From Perkinsus olseni (taxonomy: Eukaryota; Perkinsozoa; Perkinsida; Perkinsidae): DNA of 64,000 bases. The notes beneath the pieces are model-generated. The model did no database searches and had not been told where the DNA came from. It saw nothing but the letters and a program-made list of their open reading frames with translations. The position numbers were made by a program, and so were the translations under genes. Positions 26,555 to 37,854 of this stretch are shown in pieces. The stretch lies in contig JABANP010000016.1 in NCBI GenBank assembly GCA_013115135.1, forward strand, positions 248,001-312,000. Reading direction: 5' to 3'. Each line of letters starts with the position of its first letter. Positions within the stretch are counted from its first letter, which is position 1.

Positions 26555-27826
26555 TCTTGTCTTTTAAACAACCAATAATTTTAGTTCCCATAAACTACCC
26601 GCTTCGTTGCCGTGCCCTCTTCGGGCATCATCATCATCATCTGCTGATGGCCGAGGGCGCCTAGGTGCAAAGATGTTGGTCGACGGCGGACAGCCGTGCA
26701 CTGAAGCGCTCTTGCTGTTCATGTGTGACATCTTCTGCTGTGCTCACCGCTTGCTGTGTAGCGTTCGTAATTCTCATGCTGGTGGAGTATCCAGGGACCG
26801 CTTGTTATTCGTAATTGGACCGGAAACAACTGTTCGTTTGTTATTTGATTCCAAGTCACGAACTATCCCACAAAAGCCAGGACTACTGTAGTTGGGAAAG
26901 TGCACAACTGTGGAGCTTCACCTCAGCATGACGCTATTGAATGACCCCATCAGTATGCTGCAGGTGAAGATAGGGGCTCAGAATTCTGCTTACCATATAC
27001 CGCTTAACTCTCTAATGGTTAGCGACTATAGGATTCTTCCGCTGAGCGTTCTAACGAATACACGGCGGTACCCTCCGAAGTTCCAAAATTGAGGGACTCC
27101 AATGACCAGGAGTGGGGCGACGCTTTGAGAGATGACGATCATCAAAACCATCGTTGACGATGGCATTCAGCAAGTACCCATGAGCTATGTGCTCGAGGAG
27201 AGCCGATTTCCGGGGCGAAGTTTTGCTTCTTCGTTCGAGCGTCGACATTTTCCTTAAGAAATGCCACCGGCACCATTCTTTTGTGACGGGACTTAGAAGT
27301 TGAAGCCGGCAGAATCGTGTAATTGTGTGAGCTGCAGGCTGTGCTCTCGAAGGACCTCTGTGCCGCAGCAGTCCGTATCCTCCTCGTACCACCCCACCGC
27401 GGCTGGCCACCTGTGCCGATCCTGAGGCTTCGCTATGCAGACTCATGCATCGGCGGGATAACTCCGTCCTCTTCCGGACTCTATGAAGCAATACCTCCAA
27501 CTCAGACTAATCTGATATTGCAGACAACTTCATCGATACACTGAACTGATGTTAATACTTTAGATCTGAAAGCACGCAGGGCTGAGACCCGCAGCCGCAC
27601 TAAGCGAGCGGGGATACGGACGTCAGGCGTATCGATAGGAAAGCAAGGGCAGGAAACTTTCGACGAAAACTGACTCAGTCCGTGCCCCCGTTTTATGGTC
27701 TCTACAGTTTCCGTGATTATTCGGCTCCGTTGGAGTAATGCAGCAAGGGGTGGAGCTTACAGTGCCGGTGATGTTGACGATAGAGTTCGGCATTCAATCG
27801 TTAATACAGTTCCAACGATTCTCATC
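26555..27826. other. Spacer with family upstream box
   Basis: Non-coding between copies 1 and 2. A box at about 27207-27255 (core TTCGAGCG preceded by GGCGA and a T/C-rich stretch) recurs 0.4-0.7 kb upstream of three other family genes, which makes it a candidate promoter or a shared repeat remnant. No other gene is supported; minus-strand open frames here have no motif. Confidence 0.4.
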
Positions 27827-28828
27827 ATGGTTTTCTCAATTCCCCCGCGCGCCAGAAATATACTGCACGGTGTAGGCCTCTATTGTGTACTTGTACACCC
27901 CACCAAGGCCTCATGGACTTCTGATGAGCCAAATGTAAATCAAGCCGTTAGAGAGGCGGAAGTCTTATATGCACAACTGCACAGCGATCTGGAGTACGTC
28001 GTTATTCCGCGGACGAAGATGGCCGTCCTTGGTGGCGAAGAATCATACCTTCTCGGCCTAACCAAGCATACCAATACATTCTGGGGCCGAGCCAGAAGCC
28101 GCTCGATGACAGGCAAAGCGATGAGCGTCTTCGCTTACGATTACATACCATACAATCACTGGAATGACACGGACCCAGAGCCTGTTGACTCAGGCAGCTC
28201 GTCTTTCGAGGCGCAGATTCTTCGCGTGGCTGAAGGCAAGACCTCGGAATACCTTGCTGACGTTGTTGAGAGTGGAGGCTGCTTCAAGCGCATTGAAGTG
28301 ATGAGATCTTCATTCAGAAAGAGGGAGGGTGCTGTAGATGGGGAAGCTCCGCAATATGTGCGGGACGAATTGAGACAAATATGTAGCGGAGGCTTCGCAG
28401 CTCTCAAGCCCTCCTCAAGCCTTCCAAAACTTGACGGCATGTATTTTGGTAGCCGCGATGAGAAAGTTGTCAAGCTGAGATTCCGCGATGGTCGCATCAA
28501 AGACGCAAATCTCACTGTGGACAAGTTCGACGACAGCGGTGTCAGTGTCACATATCATCCTCTCTGCAATGGGATAATATCTTTTGTCGTCAGTCAAGAT
28601 GACACCGGGGACGTTCTTACACTTCTGATCCTCAAAAAGTCCATAGGAGAGCTCGGGGTCATCTGGAAGAGAGGCCAGAACGATGACACTATCCGAATGC
28701 AGGACCATTCGCTATGTAACATGGAAGAACACCGCAGGAGGACGATAACTCAGTACAGCCTCGATGAATGGGACCGCTATTTACCCGAGAGTTTCATCGT
28801 TGGACGATTCGCTAGCAAGTTGAAGTGA
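27827..28828 (+). CDS. Secreted orphan family protein, copy 2
   Basis: 333 codons from ATG 27827 (MVFSIPPRARN). The frame is open upstream to 27695, but the downstream ATG matches the start position and context of copy 1. Hydrophobic leader LHGVGLYCVLVHPT, then family core AVREAEVLYAQL, LEYVVIPRTKMAV, FAYDYIPYNHW, AQILRVAEGKTSEYLADV, GGCFKRIEVM, LRQICSGGFAALKPSSSLP, YFGSRDEKVVKLRFRDG, VTYHPLCNGIISF, LCNMEEHRRRTITQYSLDEW. All four family Cys are kept. The sequence 3' of the stop is the same spacer that follows the two broken copies at 39.4 and 53.0 kb. Confidence 0.85.
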   Translation: MVFSIPPRARNILHGVGLYCVLVHPTKASWTSDEPNVNQAVREAEVLYAQLHSDLEYVVIPRTKMAVLGGEESYLLGLTKHTNTFWGRARSRSMTGKAMSVFAYDYIPYNHWNDTDPEPVDSGSSSFEAQILRVAEGKTSEYLADVVESGGCFKRIEVMRSSFRKREGAVDGEAPQYVRDELRQICSGGFAALKPSSSLPKLDGMYFGSRDEKVVKLRFRDGRIKDANLTVDKFDDSGVSVTYHPLCNGIISFVVSQDDTGDVLTLLILKKSIGELGVIWKRGQNDDTIRMQDHSLCNMEEHRRRTITQYSLDEWDRYLPESFIVGRFASKLK

Positions 28829-29890
28829 ATGCAACGTCGAAAGAAGATGTGAAGAGCGCTAGTGCAGACAGCCGTATTGGTACGCAAGCATTTTCACAGC
28901 CCAACACCGGTGGTTCACCCTTGCAAGCGTTTATAAGTTCACTTATTAGAAATAAGTCTTACGTACTAATGAGCGAGAAGGCACTTGCATGCCAGTGATA
29001 CCCTTTCTGCACCGGGCCTGTCCTGTGAGATGTTCTGCTGTGGTCGAGAAAGTCTGTAGAGTTCGACGGTCCTTTACAGTAACTGCCTGTAGACTCCGCA
29101 TTGCATCATCTTCTCTTCTGATATCAATCCCAGTTTATACCCCACCGATGATGTTACACTATCGAGAGGAACTCCAAACTCAGGACATTGTGCTGAGCAC
29201 CACAGCAAACACTCTGCCCAAATCGTTAGATTAGCGTATGCCGGTTGCGCTGAGTACACCGCGTGAATATACCAAGACAATATTTGATTTCATGAAAATT
29301 CGCATTGAAGAGCTGCGTAAAGGGTGTTTCACTGCGGTGTAAGTGACTTTGCTCGTGGTCCCACCGGAGAAAAATGAGTGTTTGGCGATGAAAATTGGGC
29401 CAGGCAGGCTCAATATCATAGAAAATGTGGCGCCGGAGTTTGATAGATCCTCGAGGTGTGCAGCCGGAATTACAACGCGAAAGGCCTCCAAGGAGCCCCT
29501 CCGCTCAGCCGCTCAGCCTTTAATACGTGAGAACCGATTTCAGTAGCGCGAACTGCGGCAAAGATCATCTCATCGAGGCCCGACGAATGAGATGATCGGC
29601 TCCGCCGTTTCTTGCTCCCTGCGGTTGTCTAATGCCGCTGGTCTCAGTCGTAGGGAGGCGAAGCCGATACTCCACTGGGTGATGATCCAGTCTTTTACCC
29701 AGCGTGGTCAAATGCTATGTAGGACCTCAGCAAGCCTTTGTGCCTTTTTCATAAATCTCTCGCGTAGCGCGAGTCGCGCGAGAACTTCTCGGGGTAACCC
29801 AATACCTGGCAGTGTGGCTCCGCAGTTCTTCGTCTCTGATTCTTCGAGGTGTGTATACCGCATGTACGGTAGCCCTTCCCACATCCCGTC
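28829..29890. repeat. Array spacer, copy after gene 2 (amidase lost)
   Basis: Clearly similar to 39771-40560 and 53441-54280, the spacer between orphan gene and amidase gene: shared landmarks include GAGGAACTCCAAACTCAGGA, ATTAGCGTATGCCGGTTGCG and AGGTGTGTATACCG-like sequence. Here the similarity stops near 29.89 kb and no amidase gene follows, so this unit lost its amidase or never had it. It contains the copy-specific hairpin at 29563-29597. Confidence 0.7.
29563..29597. repeat. Perfect inverted repeat absent from sister spacers
   Basis: Arms GATCATCTCAT (29563-29573) and ATGAGATGATC (29587-29597) flank a 13-base loop. In the sister spacers only the right-hand half has a counterpart, so the left arm looks like an inverted copy of the right. 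Confidence 0.7.
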
Positions 29891-31473
29891 GTAACGTTGT
29901 GACATCCTATGCTCGCCAGAGCTTGACAGCAGCGATCCTTCACTTATCCAAACTGGAATCCGAGCTCAATCGCCGCTATGCTAGAGGACACTGCCAGCGT
30001 CAGGGAGCAAGCTGATTATGAGCCTGCGCGGTCACGTTTCTTTTGGACAATGCTTAAAGAAGGTCATGATTGAGGAATTCCGAAGTTGTATGAGGCGACT
30101 AAAGTTTGCCGAGCGCAGTTGTGACGGCATCTAGCCATGTTACGCAATACTTCGATATCTGTCTTGAGGGAGGCTCGCTTGGTGTCGTGCAGGTTTCAGA
30201 CGCGACGGTTCCGACGTGGAGTTGACCTCAGTTGATGCCGTCTGATTCTCAGATCTCAGATCAGCCGATGGTTCTGCCGTCTCAGAAGAAGCCTCTCGTG
30301 AATCGATCTTGGCAAGTGTGAACTCGACCTACCTGATGAGTTCGTGATCCAGCCCCAGGAAGGCTAGACTAGGTGCAACCTTGAAGGTTTCGGGTCGAAC
30401 CTTTCGATAAAATCGTTGTAATTGAGAACGGCGTGAGCTGTGAGACGAATGATATTAGAAATCATTCCCACGTTTTAATCAGAGAGCGCGCCTGCATGCC
30501 AATGGTGCCCCTCGTGCCACCGAGCCTGTCTTGCGAGATGGTTCGTTGTGCTCGCGAAAGCCTGCAGAGTTTTCTTGCCGCAAGAGAACTCAAATCTCCA
30601 AGCCAGTCGTGCCTAGTAGGACAGACTTATCAACGCTTCCCTACAGCAAGCAAGATCCCCATCCGCCCTTTAAGTAATCTGATAGTGTTTGCAGGACCCC
30701 GCGTTGTATCATCCTAACTTAGGATGCCTAAGCAAGTCGAGTGTAGTTGAGTTATGAGTCTGTTCATACGTAATAACTGGTCTGCTGATGCCCATGGGTT
30801 TCCGCTGCCATCCAGCCCGTGAACCAGTTTGTAGGAGATTTTTGCACTCCTCTATTGCTAGGAGTTGCAGATGTGGTAACCGTTCGGGTTCAATCACGCT
30901 TCAACCAAAACTACAGTGAGAGCGAGGAAGGCGAGCCTGACTCAGTCTTTCCTTGCCTTGCCTTGCCTCAATCCCAGTCTGACTGAGTAGTCGCGCATCC
31001 TACGACAACATCCCCATTTCCTGGCCTTGACTTCATTTCTCGAGGCCAATAGATTTCCAAGGCGAGCGGCTAGTTCGTTCTTCGAGCGTCTATCATTTTC
31101 CCTCGAGTATGCCCGCTAACATGCGCTCATAAGACTCTCATATGTAACCCACGTAATGTGATCCCTCGAGGTAGCGCGCCATTTCCAAAAGAGTTGGTAG
31201 CAACGGCTTCAAACACTTCATCACTGCCCACCGCTTTTAGGAGGAAGCAGCGAGCCTTGGCCTTCCGTACATTTCTCAAGGATTCACTTGATTTGTCTCT
31301 CGATGCATTTTCTGTGTTCGATTCGAATGTTGTCGTAAAGTGTAAGGCCGGTTGCGGTGAGGAATCCCTCTAGGCTTGTGCAACCGTTGGAGATAGAATA
31401 CAAATGACCCTAATATTCTTCCGAATCAATCCAGCCTTTCAGGAGTTTCACAAAGGCCCTTTGGAAGCCCTCC
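29891..31473. other. Spacer upstream of orphan gene 3, paired with 47.9-48.85 kb
   Basis: No gene is supported. From about 30.6 kb the sequence parallels 47.95-48.85 kb (shared CGCGTTGTATCATCC, GAGTGTAGTTGAGTTAT, and the upstream box at about 31.05-31.10 kb), so copies 3 and 7 were duplicated with their 5' flanks. An odd palindrome at 30711-30725 is absent from the partner. Confidence 0.5.
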
Positions 31474-32484
31474 ATGTGGTTTGCGTTCTGGTGCATCGGC
31501 CCTGGTTCCCTACTCGTACAGGCTTCTATCCATGAAGGCTGGGTTCCTGACCCTAGTTATGCTATCAGAGAACAAGAAGTTCTGTACGCGCAAGTGGAGA
31601 GTGATGTGGAGAGGGATGTGGAGTACTTCTTCCTTCCGTGGAACAATGCAGCCGTCAACAGTCTGAAGGAGTCGGAGCGTCTCAGCCTTACCAGGCATAA
31701 CCATATACTGTGGGGTAAGGCCAGGACCCGAGACAGAAAACCTAAAACATCCGCTCTAGTCGTTTACGATTATGTCCCTCATAACTACTGGAGAGTGATA
31801 TACCCATGGCGTCGAGACCTAGTCAACGGCGTATCAACCGCCCAGATAATCCGCGTGGCGGATGGCAAGACTTCAGAATATATCGCTGACGTTCAAAAGT
31901 ATGCAGGCTGCTTCAAGAGAATTAAGGAGAGGGAGTATTCATATGATAGAGATGAAAGCATCGGAGACGCCCCGCCCCATGTGAAGAAGGAATTGGATCA
32001 GATATGCAAGAAAGGCTTCGCGGCGCTGAAGCCCTCCTCTAGCCTGCCTAACCTGAACGGCACCTACGTCGGTAGCCGCGATGAGAGGAGGGCCGAGCTG
32101 AGATTTCGCGATGGTGTCGTGAAAGATGGGAAACTTGTTGTCGAAAACTTTACCGAAGTCTGGCCCTTCGTCACGCATCACCCGCTCTGTGACGGAATCT
32201 TATCTGAGGTCAGCCCAGGAGATCACAGAAGCAAGGTTATGATACTCGAGAAGTACAGTGGTGAGAGGGAGTTGCTGTGGGAGAGGGGCCACAATGATGA
32301 AACTTCTGGAATGCGCAGGCGTTCGCATCCACTATGCGATATGGAACAGCACCGCAGAAGGACCATCACTGAATACACACTCCACGAGTGGGACCGCCAA
32401 ATACCCGACGATTTCATCATCGAACCCCACTTCAGGAGTCTTTGGAGTAAGTGCAACCCTTTGAAGGGATGTATCTTTTTCTGA
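31474..32484 (+). CDS. Secreted orphan family protein, copy 3
   Basis: 336 codons from ATG 31474 (MWFAFWCIGPGSLLVQASI, a signal-peptide-like leader). In the close relative copy 7 the start lies seven residues upstream; here that ATG is AAG, so the shorter start is needed. Family core: AIREQEVLYAQVESDVERDVE, YFFLPWNNAAV, VYDYVPHNYWRV, AQIIRVADGKTSEYIADV, GCFKRIKEREYSYDRD, LDQICKKGFAALKPSSSLP, YVGSRDERRAELRFRDG, PFVTHHPLCDGILSEVSPGD, HPLCDMEQHRRRTITEYTL. Family Cys are kept. The 3' flank also parallels copy 7 and leads into an amidase relic, as in copy 7. Confidence 0.85.
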   Translation: MWFAFWCIGPGSLLVQASIHEGWVPDPSYAIREQEVLYAQVESDVERDVEYFFLPWNNAAVNSLKESERLSLTRHNHILWGKARTRDRKPKTSALVVYDYVPHNYWRVIYPWRRDLVNGVSTAQIIRVADGKTSEYIADVQKYAGCFKRIKEREYSYDRDESIGDAPPHVKKELDQICKKGFAALKPSSSLPNLNGTYVGSRDERRAELRFRDGVVKDGKLVVENFTEVWPFVTHHPLCDGILSEVSPGDHRSKVMILEKYSGERELLWERGHNDETSGMRRRSHPLCDMEQHRRRTITEYTLHEWDRQIPDDFIIEPHFRSLWSKCNPLKGCIFF

Positions 32485-32791
32485 ACGCTGAGTATCCGCA
32501 GAGATACAAAAAATGATGCCAATGTCTACCTGTTCCCCTTCCCCTAATGTAGACTCTATCAGTTCGCTTGTTGGTTAATATCTTGTATTCGTGAACGACG
32601 CCATTCTGATGCAGTGGGTGCCTGTGGTATTTTATCCGAAGTTGTGCATTCGTCATGTCTGTCATGTTGTGTGATGCTTATGAGATACCGTAGTGTTGAA
32701 AGTACTCTGCCAAAGGACTCTTGCTAGTGCAGCTCGCTTATCATCTGCATCAAGCCAAGACTTCATTTCATTATTTCCTAGTTTTCGACTT

Positions 32792-32873
32792 TTGAACTGC
32801 GTCTTCAAGGACGGTGTATCAACTGCTAATACCATCTACACTGCCATCATGGATCCCACTGATTCGCAAATTA
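32792..32873 (+). pseudogene. Amidase (NAAA-like) relic, C-terminal end, left part
   Basis: Reads NCVFKDGVSTANTIYTAIMD then PTDSQI, matching the last exon-equivalent part of the intact amidases at 40844 and 54568. The match ends at CAAATTA (32873) and resumes at CTACATATG (38117), so 5243 bp were inserted exactly inside this relic. The upstream nine tenths of the gene is missing, replaced by the copy-3 3' spacer. Confidence 0.8.
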
Positions 32874-32900
32874 AGTAATCGATACACTCCGTGTGTCGGA

Positions 32901-33035
32901 GGAAAATCCACGGTAGTCCGCCGCAGGAGACAATCGTGTGTATGCGGGCGGGGCGGTGTACGTCACCGAGCCGTTCATCGTGAGAGGTCAGCGTCTGGCA
33001 CGGTAGTGCCGGGTGTCCTGTCGATGTTTTTGACC
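32901..33035. repeat. 135 bp direct repeat, left copy
   Basis: Begins GGAAAATCCACGGTAGTCC and ends GATGTTTTTGACC. The right copy (37855-37989) has the same length and differs at two positions by eye. It lies 27 bp inside the left border of the insertion. It could be a short LTR or internal repeat; the ends are not TG...CA. Confidence 0.85.
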
Positions 33036-33124
33036 TACGTCGCTCCGGACACGAGCTCGGTTTGCAGCTCCCGCCAGGTTGAGTTCACCTCGCTCCGCCG
33101 CCCTCTCCTCCTTGGGGCTCCCCC

Positions 33125-33425
33125 TCACCTGCCGTCTCTCACGGCTCTCGGGACTCTCACGCTCCCATTGGGCTCTCCCTCACCTGCCGTCTCTCACGGC
33201 TCTCGGGACTCTCACGCTCCCATTGGGCTCTCCCTCACCTGCCGTCTCTCACGGCTCTCGGGACTCTCACGCTCCCTATTGGGCTCTCCCTCACCTGCCG
33301 TCTCTCACGGCTCTCGGGACTCTCACGCTCCCCTTTGGCACACTCTGCCTCCCTCTTGGCGTGTTACCTCCCTCACCTGCAGTCTCTCACGACTCTCGGG
33401 ACTCTCACGCTCCCATTCGGCACAC
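33125..33425. repeat. 55 bp tandem repeat array
   Basis: Units start TCACCTGCCGTCTCTCACGG at 33125, 33180, 33235, 33291 and (diverged, after an 82 bp step) 33373. The period is 55-56 bp, not a multiple of three, so it is not expected to be translated. Located inside the 5.24 kb insertion. Confidence 0.85.
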
Positions 33426-33632
33426 TCTGCCTCCCTCCTGCCGTGCTACCCGCCTCCCGCCAGTGGCTGAGCCACTGTGGCTCCCATGCACGCACCCGTG
33501 CAGCACTTTACCCCCGGGTTACCACTTGACTCAACACACAGGCGTTACGAAACTGTGCTTGTCTCCACTTCCTGGGGCCCACGTGCGCTCCTCTTCCCCC
33601 CCGGGGGGGACCCCCGCGGGTTCTCTCTTTCT

Positions 33633-33857
33633 CTAGGCGTCACGGATGTACGACCGCCGGGGGACCCCCGGCGGGGGTACACACGCCACTAATTCCCAGT
33701 GTGTCTCCCCAGCTTTGCCTCGGGACGGCTTGTCCGCTGGGTTTGCTTCTGAGGCTACTCGGGAGACATGCATCGCGATGTGGTTCACGGCAACGTATTC
33801 CCACAACCGCCCGACTACGCCGTTCACGTCCGACGAGGCGGCTGACACCTTCTTCAC
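33633..33857 (-). pseudogene. Retroelement RNase H C-terminal remnant A
   Basis: The minus-strand frame reads DVNGVVGRLWEYVA, then VSRVASEANPADKPSRG. This pattern (SxANPADxPSRG after a Trp-containing helix) is typical of the end of the RNase H region of retrotransposon polyproteins. The frame is short and no upstream RT is attached. Inside the 5.24 kb insertion. Confidence 0.55.
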
Positions 33858-34016
33858 CTGCCGAGTTGGTGTCGGACACTCTGTTGTCGGGTGCGCTGTA
33901 GACTTTCTGCTCCCTTTCTCGTAGAAAGGGCGTCCTAGACGGTTTCTACAACGCGCCGAGCTGGGCCTGCGACTCCCTTTGCGGCTGAGTCTCGCCTTGC
34001 TCCACTGCCCCCGTCA

Positions 34017-34308
34017 CTCCTTGCGCCTTGCCCAGGGGTCGTGCCTTGCACACTTCCTCTCCCCCTCGTGCCTTGCCAGTGGTACGCTGTCACGCTCACG
34101 TGCCCCTCTGGCTCCCCTCGTTCTCGTGCGCGCTCCGTGCTCCTCTCCCCGGCGCGTGTCCCCTGGGCCAGGATCCCTGGCGCCTCCGCCCGTACTCTCG
34201 AGGCTGGGACCGCTCCTTGCGCCTTGCCTAGGGGTCGTGCCTTGCACACTACCCCGCTCCCTCGTGCTTTGCCAGTGGCCCGCTGTCACGTTCACGCGCC
34301 ACTCTGAC
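34017..34308. repeat. Duplicated block of about 97 bp
   Basis: The block starting CTCCTTGCGCCTTGCC at 34017 is repeated with a few changes from 34213. Both contain GGGGTCGTGCCTTGCACAC. Minus-strand translations of both resemble each other (QGTTPxQGARS), but a coding role is doubtful. Confidence 0.7.
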
Positions 34309-34429
34309 TTCCCTCCCCCTCGTGCACGATCCGTGCTCTCCTCCCTCGCTGCTTGTTTCTTGGCGCCTCCGTCTGTACTCGACTCCGACTACCTCGAGGC
34401 TTGGACCGCCGTCACGGCGGCGCCGTATC

Positions 34430-34804
34430 TCATGCTACGGGTCTCTGTGACTCGCCAGATCCCAACTTTCCCAGTGTTGTGCCAACACTCTCTGCGCGTT
34501 GTGGGAACTTCCTTGGCGCCGTGTTATAGTCTGTTGTCCAGGAGAACTTCTCCTGCAACTTCCCAGCTGACCACCACCTGTAGCGACAGGCCCGCCGGTT
34601 CAGTGCTTCACGGGTGCACGACTGCAGATGGAACACAACCTTTTTTTTCCATCGCCGGCCTACACCCTCACCTCGGGAGGGTTTGTCAGCCGGGTTCGCT
34701 TCCGACTCTACCCGTGCGACAACGTGCCGTTGTGGTCCACCGCGATATCCTCCCTGTGGCCCACAGGCTGTGAGAGCCTCCCACAGGCTGTGGGAGTCTT
34801 TCAC
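34430..34804 (-). pseudogene. Retroelement RNase H C-terminal remnant B
   Basis: The minus strand reads VARVESEANPADKPSRG, nearly the same motif as remnant A 0.9 kb away, followed by an unrelated basic tail. DVNRVVCQM just upstream (34801-34992, another frame) corresponds to DVNGVVG of remnant A, so a frame shift separates the two parts. Suggests two stacked or internally duplicated retroelement 3' regions. Confidence 0.5.
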
Positions 34805-35748
34805 ATCTGGCAGACTACGCGGTTCACATCCGCCATAGCAGCGGTTGCCGTCGGCTGCGGCGCCGCCTCCCTCTTCGCCCCCGACGTTCCCGGCGGACGC
34901 TTCCCGCCTTCCGGACTTGCGGTTCCCGGGTTCCCTCGCTTAGCCTTGAGCGCCTTATCGGCTGCTCGGTTTCTCGGCGGGGATCCCGTCAAGCCGTGGT
35001 TCTCTCCCTTCCCTGCTTACTCCACTACTACACGTCTGCTTCGGCCTAGTTGCTTCCTGAGGGAAGTTCCCTCTTAGAGGGACTGCTCCTTCCCGGGGCC
35101 CCCAGGCTCGGGGGTTCATAGTACCACCTTAGTACACGCCTCTACGCCTTTCGTGGCACATCCTTCCTCTCTTGCGGTCTTGGGTTCCCCTTCGAGGGGG
35201 CATCGGCCGCATTAGCTCCGCTTGTTACTCTACTCACGTACACCTTCAGCGGCTTTGCCGCTATCTTGTCCCCGACCCCACCCAGTGGGCTAGTGGGTGG
35301 CACCCTCTATCCGATTCGTGGCTACTAGCTGGCCTGCTCCTCGGCTCCCCTTCGCCGTTACCGCTTCTGCGTCGCGATGAGTCTGCTTCCTTACCCTGCG
35401 GGGATCAGTACCTACCATCGTCCAGCTCGTACGCCATAATCTGGCTCTCTGTCTTGCATTTCTTCTGCTCTGGGACCGCCCAAGTGGTCACGTCACGGGC
35501 CTCACGTGGATCTGAGGTTCTCGAGGACCTGCCCCCTAGAGGTCTCGAGGCTCCTTTTGTCTTGCTCCTGTGACAGGCCGCCTCGCCCTCGTCGCGTACT
35601 CTTACTTCGGGCGGTCCGCCCGATCGACACCCGGGTGGATCCGGGATCGACACTAGGACATCTCCGGATTCACGGTTCCGAGTCACGTCACGACGACCCG
35701 TGCACTGTACACCCTCCGCGCCTGGCAAACACTACCCTAGTAGGGTTA

Positions 35749-36020
35749 CCCTACCCTTCTGCCGCATTGGCTGCACCGACACATATCCGGCACTGCCCGG
35801 TCTGCTTTCCCGCTATCTTCGTGCGGACCAAGGGTTGACCGGGCTCTGTTTCCTCAAGTCTCTTGGGTTCGTCCTTCGCGCAGTACGCATGGACCTTGGG
35901 TTTGCAGCTTTGCAAGTCCACGCTGTGCCTACCCCAGAGTTGGTCCCTGTGTGTTCCGCAGTGTGGACAGCGCAGGTTTCCCGCGATGGGCTGTTCGCTC
36001 GCTTCGAGTACCTGCGGCAG
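35749..36020 (-). other. Open Cys/His-rich stretch in the insertion
   Basis: The minus strand reads NLRCPHCGTHRDQLWG, then LQSCKPKVHAYCAKDEPK and GQCRICVGAAN before a stop; a TGA lies directly upstream. Paired CxxC spacing could be a zinc-binding module. Family unknown; possibly the nucleocapsid-like part of the decayed element. Confidence 0.3.
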
Positions 36021-37854
36021 TCACTGCACACCGCGTCGGTCGGACCGACTCGGTCCTTTCCGCGCTACCCCCAGTCCGTTGCCCGGCAGTGGTTCGGATC
36101 GCCTGACGCAATTGGCCCGGCCATGTTGGCCCCACTGCACCTTGCACGGGTCAGGGCTCCCAGCTTAGGGATGACTCACTGCTCTGCACCATGGCACCTG
36201 GGTGGACGGACTTCATCCTGTGCATGTGGCGTCCTGCTCAATGGAAGCTTCCACTGATAGTGTCCTGCTCTTGCAGACTAGCGGAACGGCTTACTCATTC
36301 GCTCTCAGCCTCAGAGCCAGAGGTAGGCTCCTTGCTAGGTTCCCGCCCGCCCGCGAGTCGCGAAGGCGGTCGAGGAGGTGAACTCCTGGAGTAACTCCAG
36401 GCTCCGCTGCACTGTTCAGCCACCGCGGCTACTCTGTCGTTTGTAGCGCCTGCGCGGACTGAGTCCGCCGGACTCATTCTCTCGTTACGTGACGCTAGTT
36501 GCGTCCTGAGCTTCGGTGTCGTTATCTCCAGTGGCGACTCGCGACCATTTGTGTGTCCACTTTATACGCGTGATTTATGACAACTCCTTTGTCTCATACC
36601 ACAGACTGTGGTCCACAGCCACCAGCTCTTGTGTCACACAGCTCGTGGAGCTACGTGCCCGTTCACGTCGTTTTGAGTCGTCTACTTCGCTCATGGTTTT
36701 TGTCCTCCACTCTGGTGACGCTTCCCGCGTAGACTCCGTTTCGTGCTCAGTGAGCACTGCTCACCCGACGGTACAGGGCGGGCAGATTACCGCTTGTGGG
36801 TACTGCACTGCCGCTACCCGAGCAGCCACCATTCTGCGGCGCAGGATCTGCGCTGCCGGTGCACCAACCCGGCATGCAGTTCATCGAGCATCAGGTGTTG
36901 CTCGGAGTCCGAGCCTCAGACGTGTCCGGGTTCTGCTTCCTTCTCTCTACAACCTTCCGGCGGCTGGTGTCGCTTCCCACGGGGAAGTTTCTCCTACCCT
37001 CTTCTCCGGCCACTGACTCGTGCTGCTTCGGTAGTAGGCACGGCCTTCACGAGGCCTTCCCGGAGATTCTTCCTCGGTGGGTGTCGGGGTTGTACTAGCA
37101 CCTCGCGCATACGGCCTCCCGGAGTCGGGAGGCTGGTCGGGAGTCCCGCCTATGCTACAGTTCCGAAGCGGAACTTCCGCTTCTCGGCGCGACATTTGCA
37201 TCAACGCGCAACCACACCAGTGACTGACTGGAGCCCCCAGTCAGTGTCTCCTCCAGTCTGGGGGCGACCTTGATCCATCGCATTCCTGTGTATCCAGCAG
37301 CTTCGACACAGCTATGATTCACCTCCGCCTCAGGCGGCGGGGTTGCCCCATTCGGTTAGTTTGGCCGTTAAACCGGCACGAGTCCTGCAACGTAGTGGCC
37401 CTACCCTGTAGGACCTACAGCAGGTGTGCTTCACCCCGTATGGAACTCGCGACGACGGGATTTCCATCACTCGCAGCATTTTCTGCGCATGCAGTGCTGA
37501 ACCAGACCACATTATGTTTTTTTTTGGCCGGAGCTCCGGGGCGTACCACAGTGTCTTCAATTTGGTCACGTCCCGTCATGTTCGTCCCCGTTCTATGTGC
37601 TTTCATGCACACGATTGGGCAGCTGAGCTCGGTCTCGACTCGATCGTAACGTTGTTCGCCCGGCAGAAGTGCCTTCTCCCCGGCTGTTCGATTCGCGACA
37701 CGAGCTCTCTTCCCATGGGTGGCGCGGCGGCTTCGAGTCCCTTCACCGTTGCTATTAGCATAGGGCTACTCGTGTTGATCTCATACCCCGGCAGCTCATG
37801 CGCCTTCTTCACCCCATCAAGTACGTCTTAGCGGTCCCAGCGTTTCCTATGCTA

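Noticed and set aside
33125..33425. CRISPR-like array
   Set aside because: Direct tandem repeats without unique spacers, in eukaryotic DNA.
33079..33636. Long plus-strand open frames of 185-264 codons in the 5.24 kb insertion
   Set aside because: They arise from CT-rich tandem repeats with a non-triplet period; Leu/Ser/Pro-rich translation, no motif, and the minus strand carries the only recognisable retroelement motifs.
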